NCBI RefSeq assembly: GCF_001425305.1
Contig: NZ_LMEE01000001.1
Location: forward strand, 1,378,183 to 1,442,182
Origin: Phenylobacterium sp. Root1290
GTDB lineage: Bacteria > Pseudomonadota > Alphaproteobacteria > Caulobacterales > Caulobacteraceae
Direction: 5' to 3'
Length of the DNA stretch: 64,000 nt
Part shown: positions 18,765-27,104 of the stretch, in pieces
Numbering within the stretch: the stretch's first letter is position 1
Layout of the letters: each line of letters opens with the position of its first letter
Program-made: the position numbers and the translations under genes
The notes under the pieces: generated by a model
The model's database searches: none
Told to the model about the DNA's origin: nothing
Seen by the model: only the letters and a program-made list of their open reading frames with translations

Positions 18765-20336
18765 ATGCCGCTCGGCCAAGACCCCGCCTTCGACGAGGCC
18801 CAGCGCGCCCGCGCGGCCAGGGTTCTGACCGTCGAAGTCGTGTTCTCCACCACCTGCGACAAGGTGGTCACCGGCGTGTTGCTCACCGCCTTCGCCCTGC
18901 AGCTTGGGGCCAACAACGCCCTGATCGGCACGCTGGCGGCGGTCGGATTCTGGGCGCAGCTGCTGCAGGGACCCGGGGTGATCCTCATCGAGCGTTGGCG
19001 CCGCCGGCGGGCCATCACCGTGCTCACCTCCCTGGTCTCGGCGATCGCGCCGGCCATGATGGCGGGCCTCGCCTTCGCCGCACCGGGCGGCTCGGCCCAG
19101 ACCGGGCTGATCCTCGCCGTCGCGCTCTACACCGGCGCCGGGGCGATCGGCGGCTGCGCCTGGAACGCCTGGGTGCGCGATGCGGTCTCCGACGATGTCC
19201 GCGGGCGCTTCAATGGCCGCCGCTCCAGCCTTTCGTCTGGGGTCGCCGTGGTCTCGGGCCTGTTCGCCGCCTGGGTCCTCGACCGGGTTCCAGAGGGCGA
19301 CGCCGGCCGCGCGGCGGTGTTCGCCGGACTGTTCGCACTGGCCTTCCTGGCCCAGCTCGCCAGCGCCTGGTGCCTGTCGCGGGCGCCGGAGCCGCCGATG
19401 CCCCCGCCGCCCCCGCAGCCGGCCCGTCTGCTGCCGCTGCTGGGCGAGCCGCTGCGCCATCCCAACTACCGGCGGCTGATCGCCTTCCTGGCCAGCTGGC
19501 AGTTCGCCGTGAATCTGGCCCGGCCCTTCCTGACCGTCTTCCTGCTCAGCCAGCTCGGCTTCAGCATGACCTTCGTCATGGTCGTCAACCTGGTCAGCCA
19601 ATTCGCCAACATGTTGTCAATGCACCGTTGGGGCGCGCTGGCCGACCGCTTCGGCAACAAGTCGGTGCTCAACGTCGCCGCGCCGCTGTTCGTCGGCTGC
19701 ATCGCCGCCCTGGTGGTCGCCTCGCAGATTCAGCCCCGCACCCTGGCCGGGATCTATGTGCTTCTGGTCGCCCTGGTGATGGGGGTGGCGTCGGCAGGCG
19801 TCGCCCTGGCCTCCAACGGAATCACGCAGAAGCTGTCCCCGCCTGGCGCGGCGGCCTCGTTCCTCGCCACCAACGGGTTGATCTCTGCGGCGGCGGCGGG
19901 CGTGGCCTCGATCCTCGGCGGCCTCACCGCCGACGCCTTCGCCCAGCGCGCCCTGGCCCTGGCCCTGCAGTGGGAAGGCCCGCACTACGACGCGGCCATG
20001 CAATTCGCCATCCACCATTGGGACTTCTACTTCCTGATCTCGGCCTTGCTCGGCCTCTACGCCCTGCACCGCATGACCCTGGTTCGGGAGGAAGGCGAGC
20101 TCGACCGCCGCACCATGATCAGCCGAATGCTCGCGGACCGGCGCACGCGCGGCGATGACCCGGCCGCGGCGCAGCCCGGCGCCGCGCCCTGGGACCTGCT
20201 GCTGCGCGAACGCGCCCAACGGCGGCGTGGGCGCCGCCCCGTCTCAACCGCACCGACAACGGAGGCCCCCGATGCCCGGCTACTCCCACATCCTGGTCAC
20301 CGTCGACATCGAGGACCCGACCAACACCGAACGTGA
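18765..20336 (+). CDS. Major facilitator superfamily transporter
   Basis: This 523-residue membrane protein has about twelve hydrophobic segments and a central loop near residue 210 rich in proline. A loop with WRRRRA after the third segment and DRFGNKS after the eighth fit the MFS A-motifs. The substrate is unknown. The last 21 codons overlap the start of the UspA-like gene by 65 bases in another frame; the tail beyond residue 460 is arginine-rich and looks unstructured. A frameshift extending the frame cannot be excluded. Confidence 0.8.
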   Translation: MPLGQDPAFDEAQRARAARVLTVEVVFSTTCDKVVTGVLLTAFALQLGANNALIGTLAAVGFWAQLLQGPGVILIERWRRRRAITVLTSLVSAIAPAMMAGLAFAAPGGSAQTGLILAVALYTGAGAIGGCAWNAWVRDAVSDDVRGRFNGRRSSLSSGVAVVSGLFAAWVLDRVPEGDAGRAAVFAGLFALAFLAQLASAWCLSRAPEPPMPPPPPQPARLLPLLGEPLRHPNYRRLIAFLASWQFAVNLARPFLTVFLLSQLGFSMTFVMVVNLVSQFANMLSMHRWGALADRFGNKSVLNVAAPLFVGCIAALVVASQIQPRTLAGIYVLLVALVMGVASAGVALASNGITQKLSPPGAAASFLATNGLISAAAAGVASILGGLTADAFAQRALALALQWEGPHYDAAMQFAIHHWDFYFLISALLGLYALHRMTLVREEGELDRRTMISRMLADRRTRGDDPAAAQPGAAPWDLLLRERAQRRRGRRPVSTAPTTEAPDARLLPHPGHRRHRGPDQHRT

Positions 20337-20700
20337 GCTCTTCCGCGCCCGAGAGATCGCCGAGGCGTCCGACGCCCGCATCACCCTGCTGAATGTCCGT
20401 ACGCCGCGCTCGTCGCGCTACAACACCTACCTGCCCAAGACCTTCGACGCCGACGAACAGGCCCTGCACGAGGCCGAGCTGCTGAAGTGGGCAGATACCC
20501 TCACCGACACGACATGGCCTGTGACGATCCGGGTGCGGGTCGGCCCCGTCGCCGGCGAGGTGCTGGCCGAGGCCAAGGCCGCGGAGGCGGACCTGATCAT
20601 CATCGGCGCCCACCAGCCCAGCGCCGCCTCGCGCCTGCTGGGTTCGAACGCCGAGCGGATCGTCCGCGAGGCGGGCGTCAGCGTGCTGGTCGCGCGATAA
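20272..20700 (+). CDS. Universal stress protein (UspA family)
   Basis: This 142-residue protein has the UspA fold. It starts at ATG 20272 behind ACGGAGG. The beta1 strand ILVTVDI, the following DARITLLNV, and the C-terminal GSNAERIVREAGVSVLVAR with the ATP-binding G-x-N/S pattern are visible. It lies within the end of the MFS gene, suggesting coupled expression. UspA partners of transporters may sense nucleotide state, which here is inference. Confidence 0.9.
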   Translation: MPGYSHILVTVDIEDPTNTERELFRAREIAEASDARITLLNVRTPRSSRYNTYLPKTFDADEQALHEAELLKWADTLTDTTWPVTIRVRVGPVAGEVLAEAKAAEADLIIIGAHQPSAASRLLGSNAERIVREAGVSVLVAR

Positions 20701-21136
20701 GCCGGGCCTGCATGTGCGCCCCCACCGCCAGGCTGATCAGCACCAGATAGCTCCAGAGGATCAGGGCGGTGATGTAGGCCCTGGCCCGCACGCCCTCGTC
20801 GACGATGATCGCCGCATGGGTGATCACCAGCAGCAGCTGGAACGCGGCCGCCGGCAGGATCCAGGTCCGATCGGAGCGGACGACGAGGCCGAGCAGGACG
20901 CCCAGGAAGACCACGTCCACCGCGAACACGCTCCACTGCGGATCGACCCAGTTCGTGCGGTTCTGCAGGGCGATGGTCGCCAGCCAGGCGATGACGTTGG
21001 TCACCGCCACCACGCGCTCCACCCAGCCCCCACGCCACCAGGCGTAGGTCGAGACGGCCAGCATGGCGATGGCCCAGATCTGTTCGGGCAATGAGCTGAG
21101 CACGAAAAAGGGGCCCTCAAGGCTGAGGACCCCCAT
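20678..21136 (-). CDS. Uncharacterised small integral membrane protein
   Basis: This 152-residue protein has about four hydrophobic segments (residues 18-35, 43-60, 70-88 and 95-145, the last possibly two) separated by short polar loops including QNRTNWVDPQWS. No family signature is recognised. It is convergent with the UspA gene, overlapping its last 23 bases. The transmembrane pattern and amino acid balance support coding. Confidence 0.65.
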   Translation of the reverse strand: MGVLSLEGPFFVLSSLPEQIWAIAMLAVSTYAWWRGGWVERVVAVTNVIAWLATIALQNRTNWVDPQWSVFAVDVVFLGVLLGLVVRSDRTWILPAAAFQLLLVITHAAIIVDEGVRARAYITALILWSYLVLISLAVGAHMQARLIARPAR

Positions 21137-21186
21137 ACTGAGGCTTACGCCGCAGGATGCAACTTCCGGACGCCCCGGATCGGGTG

Positions 21187-21537
21187 TCAGGCGGCCGGGG
21201 CCACCCGCATGATCTGGCGCACGCGGGCCGAGGCCTCGGGAGGCTTCTCCATCCCGCCGTACATCACCGCGCCCAGACCGATCTGGGTCTTGGCCGCGTC
21301 CAGTTCCTTGTGGGTCTCACAGATCGCGCGGCGAGCCTGGGCGAGCAGGGCGATCGCCTCGCTGGCCCGTTCCACGGCGCCTTGGCCAACCAGGGCCGAC
21401 AGGCCCGCGTCGGTACGCAAACTCGGCATCACACCCGCCAGGCCGGCCGTCTTCGCCAGGGCGGCGTCGATGGCGGCTTCGGCTTCGAACAAACTCGCCG
21501 CGACTTGATCGGCGATCATACGACGTTGCTTGAGCAT
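21187..21537 (-). CDS. Uncharacterised helical protein
   Basis: This 116-residue soluble protein is rich in alanine and helices. It starts with MLKQRRMIADQVAASLFEAE, contains long helical stretches with regularly placed A and L, a VMYGGMEKPPEAS turn, and a basic end. I do not recognise the family. A GGAGATCTC segment gives a reasonable ribosome binding site before the ATG at 21537. It lies 92 bases downstream of the LuxR-type gene on the same strand. Confidence 0.65.
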   Translation of the reverse strand: MLKQRRMIADQVAASLFEAEAAIDAALAKTAGLAGVMPSLRTDAGLSALVGQGAVERASEAIALLAQARRAICETHKELDAAKTQIGLGAVMYGGMEKPPEASARVRQIMRVAPAA

Positions 21538-21629
21538 GAGAGATCTCCTGGCGCGCGGCCGAACGCCGACGCCTTCTGTGCGTGTTCAGATTTCGGGGAA
21601 CAGGGCTAAAGCCCCGTTTGGAATTAGGA

Positions 21630-22439
21630 TTAAATTAAGCTCTGGAGCGCGTGCAGGCCGGCGAGCAGCGCCCCGAACGCCAGGGCGGCGACGATCGCGA
21701 TCACGCCGACCAGCCCCAGCCGGACAAGCGGCCCTAGGCTTCGGGCCGGAAGTCCGAGTCCAGTTCCGGCTGGAAGCCCTCGTCCAACAGCGCCCAGCTG
21801 GTGCAGAGGATTTCCCGCAGCACCATTTCCGGCGGCTTGAACTGAGACATCTTGCGCAAACCAGACATCAGGTCGCGCGCCATGGCCGCCTTCATCGGCG
21901 AATCCGCCAGGTCCGCGAGCTGACGTTCCAGCTGGCTCCAGGTAAAGGTCGGCACGTTGGCTTCGTGGCTCGGCGGCGCCGGCCAGCGGCGCTCGAATTC
22001 CGCCACTTCGTCCCGCACCCGCATCGCCCGGCCAACCGCCGCCCGGCGGTTCGTCGTCTCGCGATCGGGATGCAGATCCACCACCGACACCCTGGCGTCC
22101 GCCAGTTCTCGCAACCAGTCGCCCATCAGCCCTGTCTCCTTGCTGGGCTTCATCAGCCCATGGGAAGACGTCGGCGTCTGTCCTGATTGCATCGTGTCCC
22201 GATCCGATCGGGACAACGATTTCGTGGTCGGCCAGGGCGCGGGCGGCGGCGTAGCGGTCCCCGACCCCCAGCTTGCGGCGGGCGCGGTCGCAATAGGTGT
22301 CGACCGAGGCCTTGGACATCCCCAGCTCGCGCGCGATCTGCTTTGAACTCAGGTGCCGGTCGACCAGACGCAGGCAATCGCGCTCCCGAGGAGTCAGGAG
22401 TTCAACGGGGTCCAGAACGGTCTCAGGCGGTGCGCGCAT
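21630..22439 (-). CDS. LuxR-type HTH regulator with C-terminal membrane anchor (contains a nested gene)
   Basis: The N-terminal part is a clear LuxR/GerE helix-turn-helix: LTPRERDCLRLVDRHLSSKQ, then ELGMSKASVDTYCDRARRKL. The last 32 residues form a transmembrane segment ending FGALLAGLHALQSLI, a pattern I associate with HTH regulators of Caulobacterales and sphingomonads. The roughly 160 residues between are G/R/P-rich and have the look of a non-coding frame, because the other same-strand frame there encodes a good protein. The long frame has no stop. Either it is one 269-residue protein with an overprinted middle, or two compensating frameshifts separate its ends. Confidence 0.6.
   Translation of the reverse strand: MRAPPETVLDPVELLTPRERDCLRLVDRHLSSKQIARELGMSKASVDTYCDRARRKLGVGDRYAAARALADHEIVVPIGSGHDAIRTDADVFPWADEAQQGDRADGRLVARTGGRQGVGGGSASRSRDDEPPGGGWPGDAGAGRSGGIRAPLAGAAEPRSQRADLYLEPAGTSARGPGGFADEGGHGARPDVWFAQDVSVQAAGNGAAGNPLHQLGAVGRGLPAGTGLGLPARSLGPLVRLGLVGVIAIVAALAFGALLAGLHALQSLI
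21734..22126 (-). CDS. Uncharacterised protein nested within the LuxR-type gene
   Basis: A 130-residue frame in a different register from the host gene. It starts at ATG 22126 with AAGGAG nine bases upstream. The translation has normal protein balance, with W, F, M, D and E evenly spread (for example SQLERQLADLADSPMKAAM and LREILCTSWALLDEG), and codons mostly ending in G or C. No domain is recognised; it looks helical and acidic at the C-terminus. Its stop comes exactly where the host gene's transmembrane segment begins. An in-frame ATG 30 codons upstream could give a longer form. Confidence 0.65.
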   Translation of the reverse strand: MGDWLRELADARVSVVDLHPDRETTNRRAAVGRAMRVRDEVAEFERRWPAPPSHEANVPTFTWSQLERQLADLADSPMKAAMARDLMSGLRKMSQFKPPEMVLREILCTSWALLDEGFQPELDSDFRPEA

Positions 22440-22541
22440 AGGACGAATACGTTAGCGACTCGCGTTACCGGCCGTCTACTTGTTATGGTGCGGCAGGCTT
22501 AACGCCGCGATAGAATATCCTAAGCGAATGGGGAGGACAAA

Positions 22542-22922
22542 ATGCCCCTCGACGACGCCATTGGACCCGACCCCGTCGATGTCGCCATCGGCGCCCGCAT
22601 GCGACTGCGCCGCAAGTCGCTCGGCATCAGCCAAGGTGTGCTGTCCGAACGGGTTGGCGTGTCATTCCAGCAGATTCAGAAGTACGAGCGCGGCGCCAAC
22701 CGCGTGTCGGGATCTATGCTGGTCGCCATCGCCTCGGCCCTCGACACCACCGTCGGCTGGCTGGTCGGCGAGGAAGGCGGCCTTTCCGATGCGGCCGACG
22801 AAGTCATCCAGGCCCTGGCCCTGACCGGCGCGGTCGAACTGCTGGAAGCGTTCGCCGCGATCCCGCACGCCTCGGCCCGCGCCGCCCTGGTCACCCTGGC
22901 CCAGGAAATGGCCGCCCTCTGA
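22542..22922 (+). CDS. XRE-family transcriptional regulator
   Basis: This 126-residue protein has a Cro/C1 helix-turn-helix at residues 15-70: IGARMRLRRKSLGIS, then LSERVGVSFQQIQKYERG and a further helix. The C-terminal half is alanine-rich and helical. This arrangement, with the QQIQKYERG turn, is common among short regulators of Caulobacter and rhizobia, several of which control envelope or cell-cycle traits. It is divergent from the LuxR-type gene with about 100 AT-rich bases between. Confidence 0.87.
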   Translation: MPLDDAIGPDPVDVAIGARMRLRRKSLGISQGVLSERVGVSFQQIQKYERGANRVSGSMLVAIASALDTTVGWLVGEEGGLSDAADEVIQALALTGAVELLEAFAAIPHASARAALVTLAQEMAAL

Positions 22923-23005
22923 AGCATTGACCGGCGAAGAAATGCGCCCGATTCAAGGGTCGCGTTTGACCGCCCGTTAAGCCCGGCACGGTAAACCCTG
23001 GGTCG

Positions 23006-24505
23006 ATGACCTATGATCAATCCCGTGAAGCCCGCGTCAGCGCCGAGCAACTCGCCTCGCTCAGCCATGAGTTCCGCACGCCTCTGAACGGCGTGCTTGG
23101 CATGGCCCGCCTCCTGGAGGGCACCGGCCTGACCGATGAACAGCGCGCCTATGTGTCGGCGCTGCGCGAGTCCGGCGAGCATCTGCTGGGCCTGGTCAAC
23201 GACGTGCTCGACTTCGCGCGGCTCGGCGCCGACAAGATCGAGCTCCACCCCACCAATTTCGAGGTCGAGAGCCTGCTGCGCTCGGTCTGCGAGCTGCTCT
23301 CCCCCCGCGCCCAGGAAAAGGGCCTGGAGATCGCCTGGACCGCCCCTGCCGGCATCGGCCGGGTGATGGCCGACGAGGGGCGGCTGCGCCAGATCCTGCT
23401 CAACTTCGCCGGCAACGCCGTGAAGTTCACCAGCGAGGGCGGCGTGCTGGTCAGCGTCGCCGAGACCGCCGACGGCCTGCGCTTCACCGTCGAGGACTCC
23501 GGCCCCGGCGTCAGCCAGGCCGCGCGCGAGACCATCTTCGAGGCCTTCGAACAGGCCGATCCGCTGCGCGACGTGCAGTTGGGCGGCGCGGGCCTTGGCC
23601 TGGCCATCGCCCGCAAGCTCGCCGGCGCCATGGACGGCGAAGTCGGGGTCGAAACCGCCGGCATCGGCGGCGCCGCCTTCTGGTTCGAGGCGCCGTTCGA
23701 ACGCCAGCCCGCCCGCGCCGAGCGCCCGCTTGGCCGCCGCACCGTGGCGATCGTCAGCGCCAACCGCATCGTCGCCGAGGCCGCCCGCCGTCAGATCGAG
23801 GCCTCCGGCGGCAAGGCCCTGGTCGCGGCCGGCCTGGAGGCGGCGCTGGCCGCCACCAAGCCCGCCGACGTCGTGCTGATCGACCGCGCCCTGGCCCCGG
23901 ACCAGCCGCCGGCCAAGCGCTCGCTGCTGGTCATGCTGACGCCCGAGGAGCGCGGCCACATCGCCGAGCACCGCGCCGCGGGCTTCGCCGGCTACCTGAT
24001 CAAGCCGCTGCGCCGCGCCTCGCTGGCCGAACGCGTGCTCGCCGCGCGCCGCGACGATCCGGCCCGTGCGGTTGAGGACGACCGCATCGCCCCGGCCGCC
24101 GCGCCCGGCGCCCGCATCCTGCTGGTCGAGGACAACCCCATCAACGCCCTGCTGGCCCGCACCCTGCTGACCCGCGAAGGCTGCCGAGTCGACCAGGCCG
24201 GCGGCGGCGAGGAGGCGCTCGCCGCCCTCACCGTCGGCGGCTACGACCTGATTCTCATGGACATGCGGATGCCCGGCATGTCGGGCCTGGAGGCCACGCG
24301 CCGCGTGCGCAGCCTTGGCGTGCGCACCCCGGTCGTCGCCCTGACCGCCAACGCCTTCGAGGAAGACCGCCACGCCTGCCTCGCCGCGGGCATGGACGAC
24401 TTCCTGGTCAAGCCGCTGACGCCCGACGCCCTGCGCGCGGCGCTTGGCCGCTGGACGGCCGCCCCCGACTGGACGGACAAGGCGGACCACGCCAAGGTCG
24501 GCTGA
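23006..24505 (+). CDS. shkA: Soluble hybrid histidine kinase, ShkA-like (DHp-CA-Rec1-Rec2)
   Basis: This 499-residue cytoplasmic kinase has no transmembrane segment. The phospho-acceptor His is 21 (SHEFRTPLNG), N-box at 133-137, G1 DSGPG at 164-168, G2 GAGLGLA at 194-200. A degenerate receiver lies at about 245-350 without the phospho-Asp pocket; a full receiver follows with Asp 419 in LILMDMRMPG and Lys 469. In Caulobacter ShkA the pseudo-receiver binds c-di-GMP; from memory those residues are R324, Y338, R344 and R351, which match R316, Y330, R336 and R343 here with a constant offset of eight. A DDR sequence (358-360) in the linker also fits. ShkA passes phosphate to ShpA and TacA for stalk development. 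Confidence 0.75.
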   Translation: MTYDQSREARVSAEQLASLSHEFRTPLNGVLGMARLLEGTGLTDEQRAYVSALRESGEHLLGLVNDVLDFARLGADKIELHPTNFEVESLLRSVCELLSPRAQEKGLEIAWTAPAGIGRVMADEGRLRQILLNFAGNAVKFTSEGGVLVSVAETADGLRFTVEDSGPGVSQAARETIFEAFEQADPLRDVQLGGAGLGLAIARKLAGAMDGEVGVETAGIGGAAFWFEAPFERQPARAERPLGRRTVAIVSANRIVAEAARRQIEASGGKALVAAGLEAALAATKPADVVLIDRALAPDQPPAKRSLLVMLTPEERGHIAEHRAAGFAGYLIKPLRRASLAERVLAARRDDPARAVEDDRIAPAAAPGARILLVEDNPINALLARTLLTREGCRVDQAGGGEEALAALTVGGYDLILMDMRMPGMSGLEATRRVRSLGVRTPVVALTANAFEEDRHACLAAGMDDFLVKPLTPDALRAALGRWTAAPDWTDKADHAKVG

Positions 24506-24545
24506 CGCCGGGGGCCGCCCTGGCGTCGTTCCGGGGAAGCCATTC

Positions 24546-26261
24546 ATGACCGACCAGACGCAGGCCGCCGAGGCCGGCAAGAAGCCCGGCACGCTCCAGG
24601 CCCTGGCCGTCTATCTCGAGCGCCGCTCCCTGGTCATGCTCTCGCTGGGCTTCGCCTCGGGCCTGCCCAACCTGCTGATCTTCGACACCCTGTCGGCCTG
24701 GCTGCGCGACGCGGGCCTGTCGCTGGAGGTCATCGCCTTCTTCGGCCTGGCGACCCTCGCCTATTCGCTGAAGTTCCTGTGGGCGCCGCTGGTCGACCGC
24801 GCCAAGGTCCCCGTCGTCACCAAATGGCTCGGCCACCGCCGCTCCTGGATGCTGCTCTGCCAGGGGCTGATCATGCTGGGCCTGTGGCTCATCGCCGGCA
24901 CCGATCCGGTCACCAGCCTGGGCATGATGGCGCTGTTCGCCGTCCTGGTCGGCTTCGTCTCCGCGACCCAGGATATCGTCATCGACGCCTGGCGGATCGA
25001 GGCCGCCGTCACCGAGAAGCAGGGCGCGATGGCCGCCGCCTATCAGTGGGGCTACCGCATCGCGATGATCGTCGCCGGCGTGCTGCCGCTGGCGCTGTCG
25101 GAATACGCCGGCTGGAACACCTCGTACGCGATCATGGCCCTGCTCATGCTGATCGGCGTGCTCGGGGTGCTCGGCGCCCCGCGTGAGGCGCAGCACGAGA
25201 TCCGGGCGATCGACACCGGCGACATCCCGCCGGCCCCGGCCCGCGACGGCGTCGAATGGGCCGTGCGGCTGCTGCTGTTCGTGCTGGGCGGGGTGGTGCT
25301 GGGCTCGGGCCTGGCCGGCAACGCCGCGATCCTGGCCGCCGCCTTCGAGCGGCTCGGCCTGCCCGGCGCGGCCGCCCAGGTCACCGCGCTCTGGGAAGCC
25401 AAGCCCTGGGGCGTCTTCGCCCAGGTCGGCGGCGTCGGGCTCGGCGCGCTGGTGATCTTCTTCGCCGCCCGCCCGGCCCCGGGTCTGAAGACCCGTCCCG
25501 GCCGCTATCTCAGCGTCGCCCTCGGCGCGCCGCTGGCCAACTTCTTCGCCCGCTACGGCCAGGCGGCGGGCCTGATCCTGGCGCTGATCTGCGTCTACCG
25601 GCTGAGCGACTTCGTGCTCAACATCATGAACCCGTTCTACCTCGACATGGGGTTCAGCAAGATCGAGATCGCCGAGGTCCGCAAGGTGCTGGGCGTGGTG
25701 ATGTCGGTGCTCGGCGTGGGTCTGGGCGGCTTTTCCATCGCCCGCTTCGGGCTGATCCGCTCGATGGTGGTCGGCGCCTTCGCCGGGCCGATCTCGAACC
25801 TGGTCTTCGCCTGGCTCGCCGCCCAGGGACCCGAGCTCTGGGCGCTCAGCGTCGCCATCGGCGTCGACAACATCGCCTCCGGCTTCGCCGGCACCTGCCT
25901 GATCGCCTACATGTCCAGCCTGACCGGCCAGGGCTTCACCGCCACCCAGTACGCGCTGTTCTCCTCGCTCTACGCCCTGCTCGGCAAGCTGGTCGCCTCG
26001 CAGTCGGGCCGGATCGTCGAGGGCGCCGCCGCCAGCGCCGACGCCGGCGGCATCTTCGCCGCCTTCAAGCCGCTGTTCTTCGGCCTGCCGCCGGAAACCT
26101 TCGCCAACGCCATGGAGAAATCCGGCGTCACCCCGGCGGCGCTCGGATCGGGCTACGTGACCTTCTTCATCTACTCGGCCCTGCTCGGCCTGATCGGCAT
26201 CGTGCTGGCCTTCATGGTCGCCCGCCTGAGCCCGCAGCCCAAGGACGTCTCGGACGTCTAG
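24546..26261 (+). CDS. ampG: AmpG-like MFS permease (muropeptide uptake)
   Basis: This 571-residue transporter has about 14 hydrophobic segments. The early FASGLPNLLIFDTLSAWLRD and LKFLWAPLVDR motifs and SATQDIVIDAWR are characteristic of AmpG permeases, which import GlcNAc-anhydromuropeptides for wall recycling. The ATG at 24546 follows GGGGAAGCC. It lies 40 bases after the hybrid kinase and converges on the protease gene with a four-base overlap. No beta-lactamase or AmpD gene is adjacent, so the substrate assignment rests on sequence resemblance. Confidence 0.85.
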   Translation: MTDQTQAAEAGKKPGTLQALAVYLERRSLVMLSLGFASGLPNLLIFDTLSAWLRDAGLSLEVIAFFGLATLAYSLKFLWAPLVDRAKVPVVTKWLGHRRSWMLLCQGLIMLGLWLIAGTDPVTSLGMMALFAVLVGFVSATQDIVIDAWRIEAAVTEKQGAMAAAYQWGYRIAMIVAGVLPLALSEYAGWNTSYAIMALLMLIGVLGVLGAPREAQHEIRAIDTGDIPPAPARDGVEWAVRLLLFVLGGVVLGSGLAGNAAILAAAFERLGLPGAAAQVTALWEAKPWGVFAQVGGVGLGALVIFFAARPAPGLKTRPGRYLSVALGAPLANFFARYGQAAGLILALICVYRLSDFVLNIMNPFYLDMGFSKIEIAEVRKVLGVVMSVLGVGLGGFSIARFGLIRSMVVGAFAGPISNLVFAWLAAQGPELWALSVAIGVDNIASGFAGTCLIAYMSSLTGQGFTATQYALFSSLYALLGKLVASQSGRIVEGAAASADAGGIFAAFKPLFFGLPPETFANAMEKSGVTPAALGSGYVTFFIYSALLGLIGIVLAFMVARLSPQPKDVSDV

Positions 26262-27091
26262 GACGTCCGCAGACAGATCACCTGGGCGATGCGCAGGTCG
26301 CGGCGCAGGGTGTCGGCCACGCGGCCGTAGTTGTCGGTGGTGATCGGCTCGCCGACCGCGAACTTGTCGGGCCGCTGGTGGGTCGCGGCCAGGGCCGCCA
26401 GCACCGTCTCGGGCGAGGTGGTGTAGATCCGGCCCCGGCGCGGCGACTCCGCCACCGTGACCCCGATCACCCGCCCGGCGCGATCCAGCACCGGCGAGCC
26501 CGACAGCCCCGCCAGCGTGCCTTCCAGCCCGTCGGTGCGGCCGGTCTCGGCCCAGACCAGCACCGGCTCGGTGCGCGCGCCGCGGCCGCGCACCTCCAGG
26601 TTCTCGCGGCCCAGCAGGCGCGAGGTCGCCTCCCCCGGCTCGCCTTGCGGGTAGCCCGGATGGAACGCCCGGTCGCCGCGACGCAGCTCCCGGTCCAGGC
26701 CCAGCGGCAGCGGCGGCGCACCGCCCTCGGTGGTCAGGATCGCCGCTTCGCCGCGCGGATCGATGTGCACCCTGGCCTCGACCCCGCGCCCCTCGGCCAC
26801 CACGATGGCCGTCTGGGTGCAGCCGTCGACCACGTGCCGGGCGGTGATCCAGATGCCGCTGTCGGAGACCGAGAAGGCCGTCCCGACGCCCGGCTCGGCC
26901 TTGCCCGGCACATCGACCACCACCTGCGGGTCGAACGGCGAGGCGGGCCCCAGCGGCAGGCCCTCGCCGCCAGCCACCGGCGGCGGCGGCGGCGGCGCGT
27001 CGGCGCGCTCCTGACGGCCGACGGCCGCGATCAGCAGCGCCAGCACCACCGCCAGATAGACCAGCCAGTCTGGAAGCCGGGGAAAATGCAT
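26258..27091 (-). CDS. Membrane-anchored trypsin-like peptidase, catalytic Asp apparently replaced
   Basis: This 277-residue protein has an N-terminal anchor at residues 10-25, a proline-rich linker, and a trypsin/DegP-type double-barrel domain. His 86 lies in TARHVVDGC and Ser 197 in GLSGSP. Where DegP-like enzymes have the Asp of a DxAhL motif, this protein reads GEAAIL, with Glu 115 in place of Asp. It may still be active, use D111, or be a non-catalytic binding protein. There is no PDZ domain. It overlaps the AmpG gene end and is followed upstream by DUF350. Confidence 0.8.
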   Translation of the reverse strand: MHFPRLPDWLVYLAVVLALLIAAVGRQERADAPPPPPPVAGGEGLPLGPASPFDPQVVVDVPGKAEPGVGTAFSVSDSGIWITARHVVDGCTQTAIVVAEGRGVEARVHIDPRGEAAILTTEGGAPPLPLGLDRELRRGDRAFHPGYPQGEPGEATSRLLGRENLEVRGRGARTEPVLVWAETGRTDGLEGTLAGLSGSPVLDRAGRVIGVTVAESPRRGRIYTTSPETVLAALAATHQRPDKFAVGEPITTDNYGRVADTLRRDLRIAQVICLRTS

Positions 27092-27104
27092 CAGACCGGT
27101 CGGA

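Noticed and set aside
22676..24592. 638-codon open frame antisense to the hybrid kinase
   Set aside because: The sense frame has all kinase and receiver motifs; the antisense translation is low-complexity.
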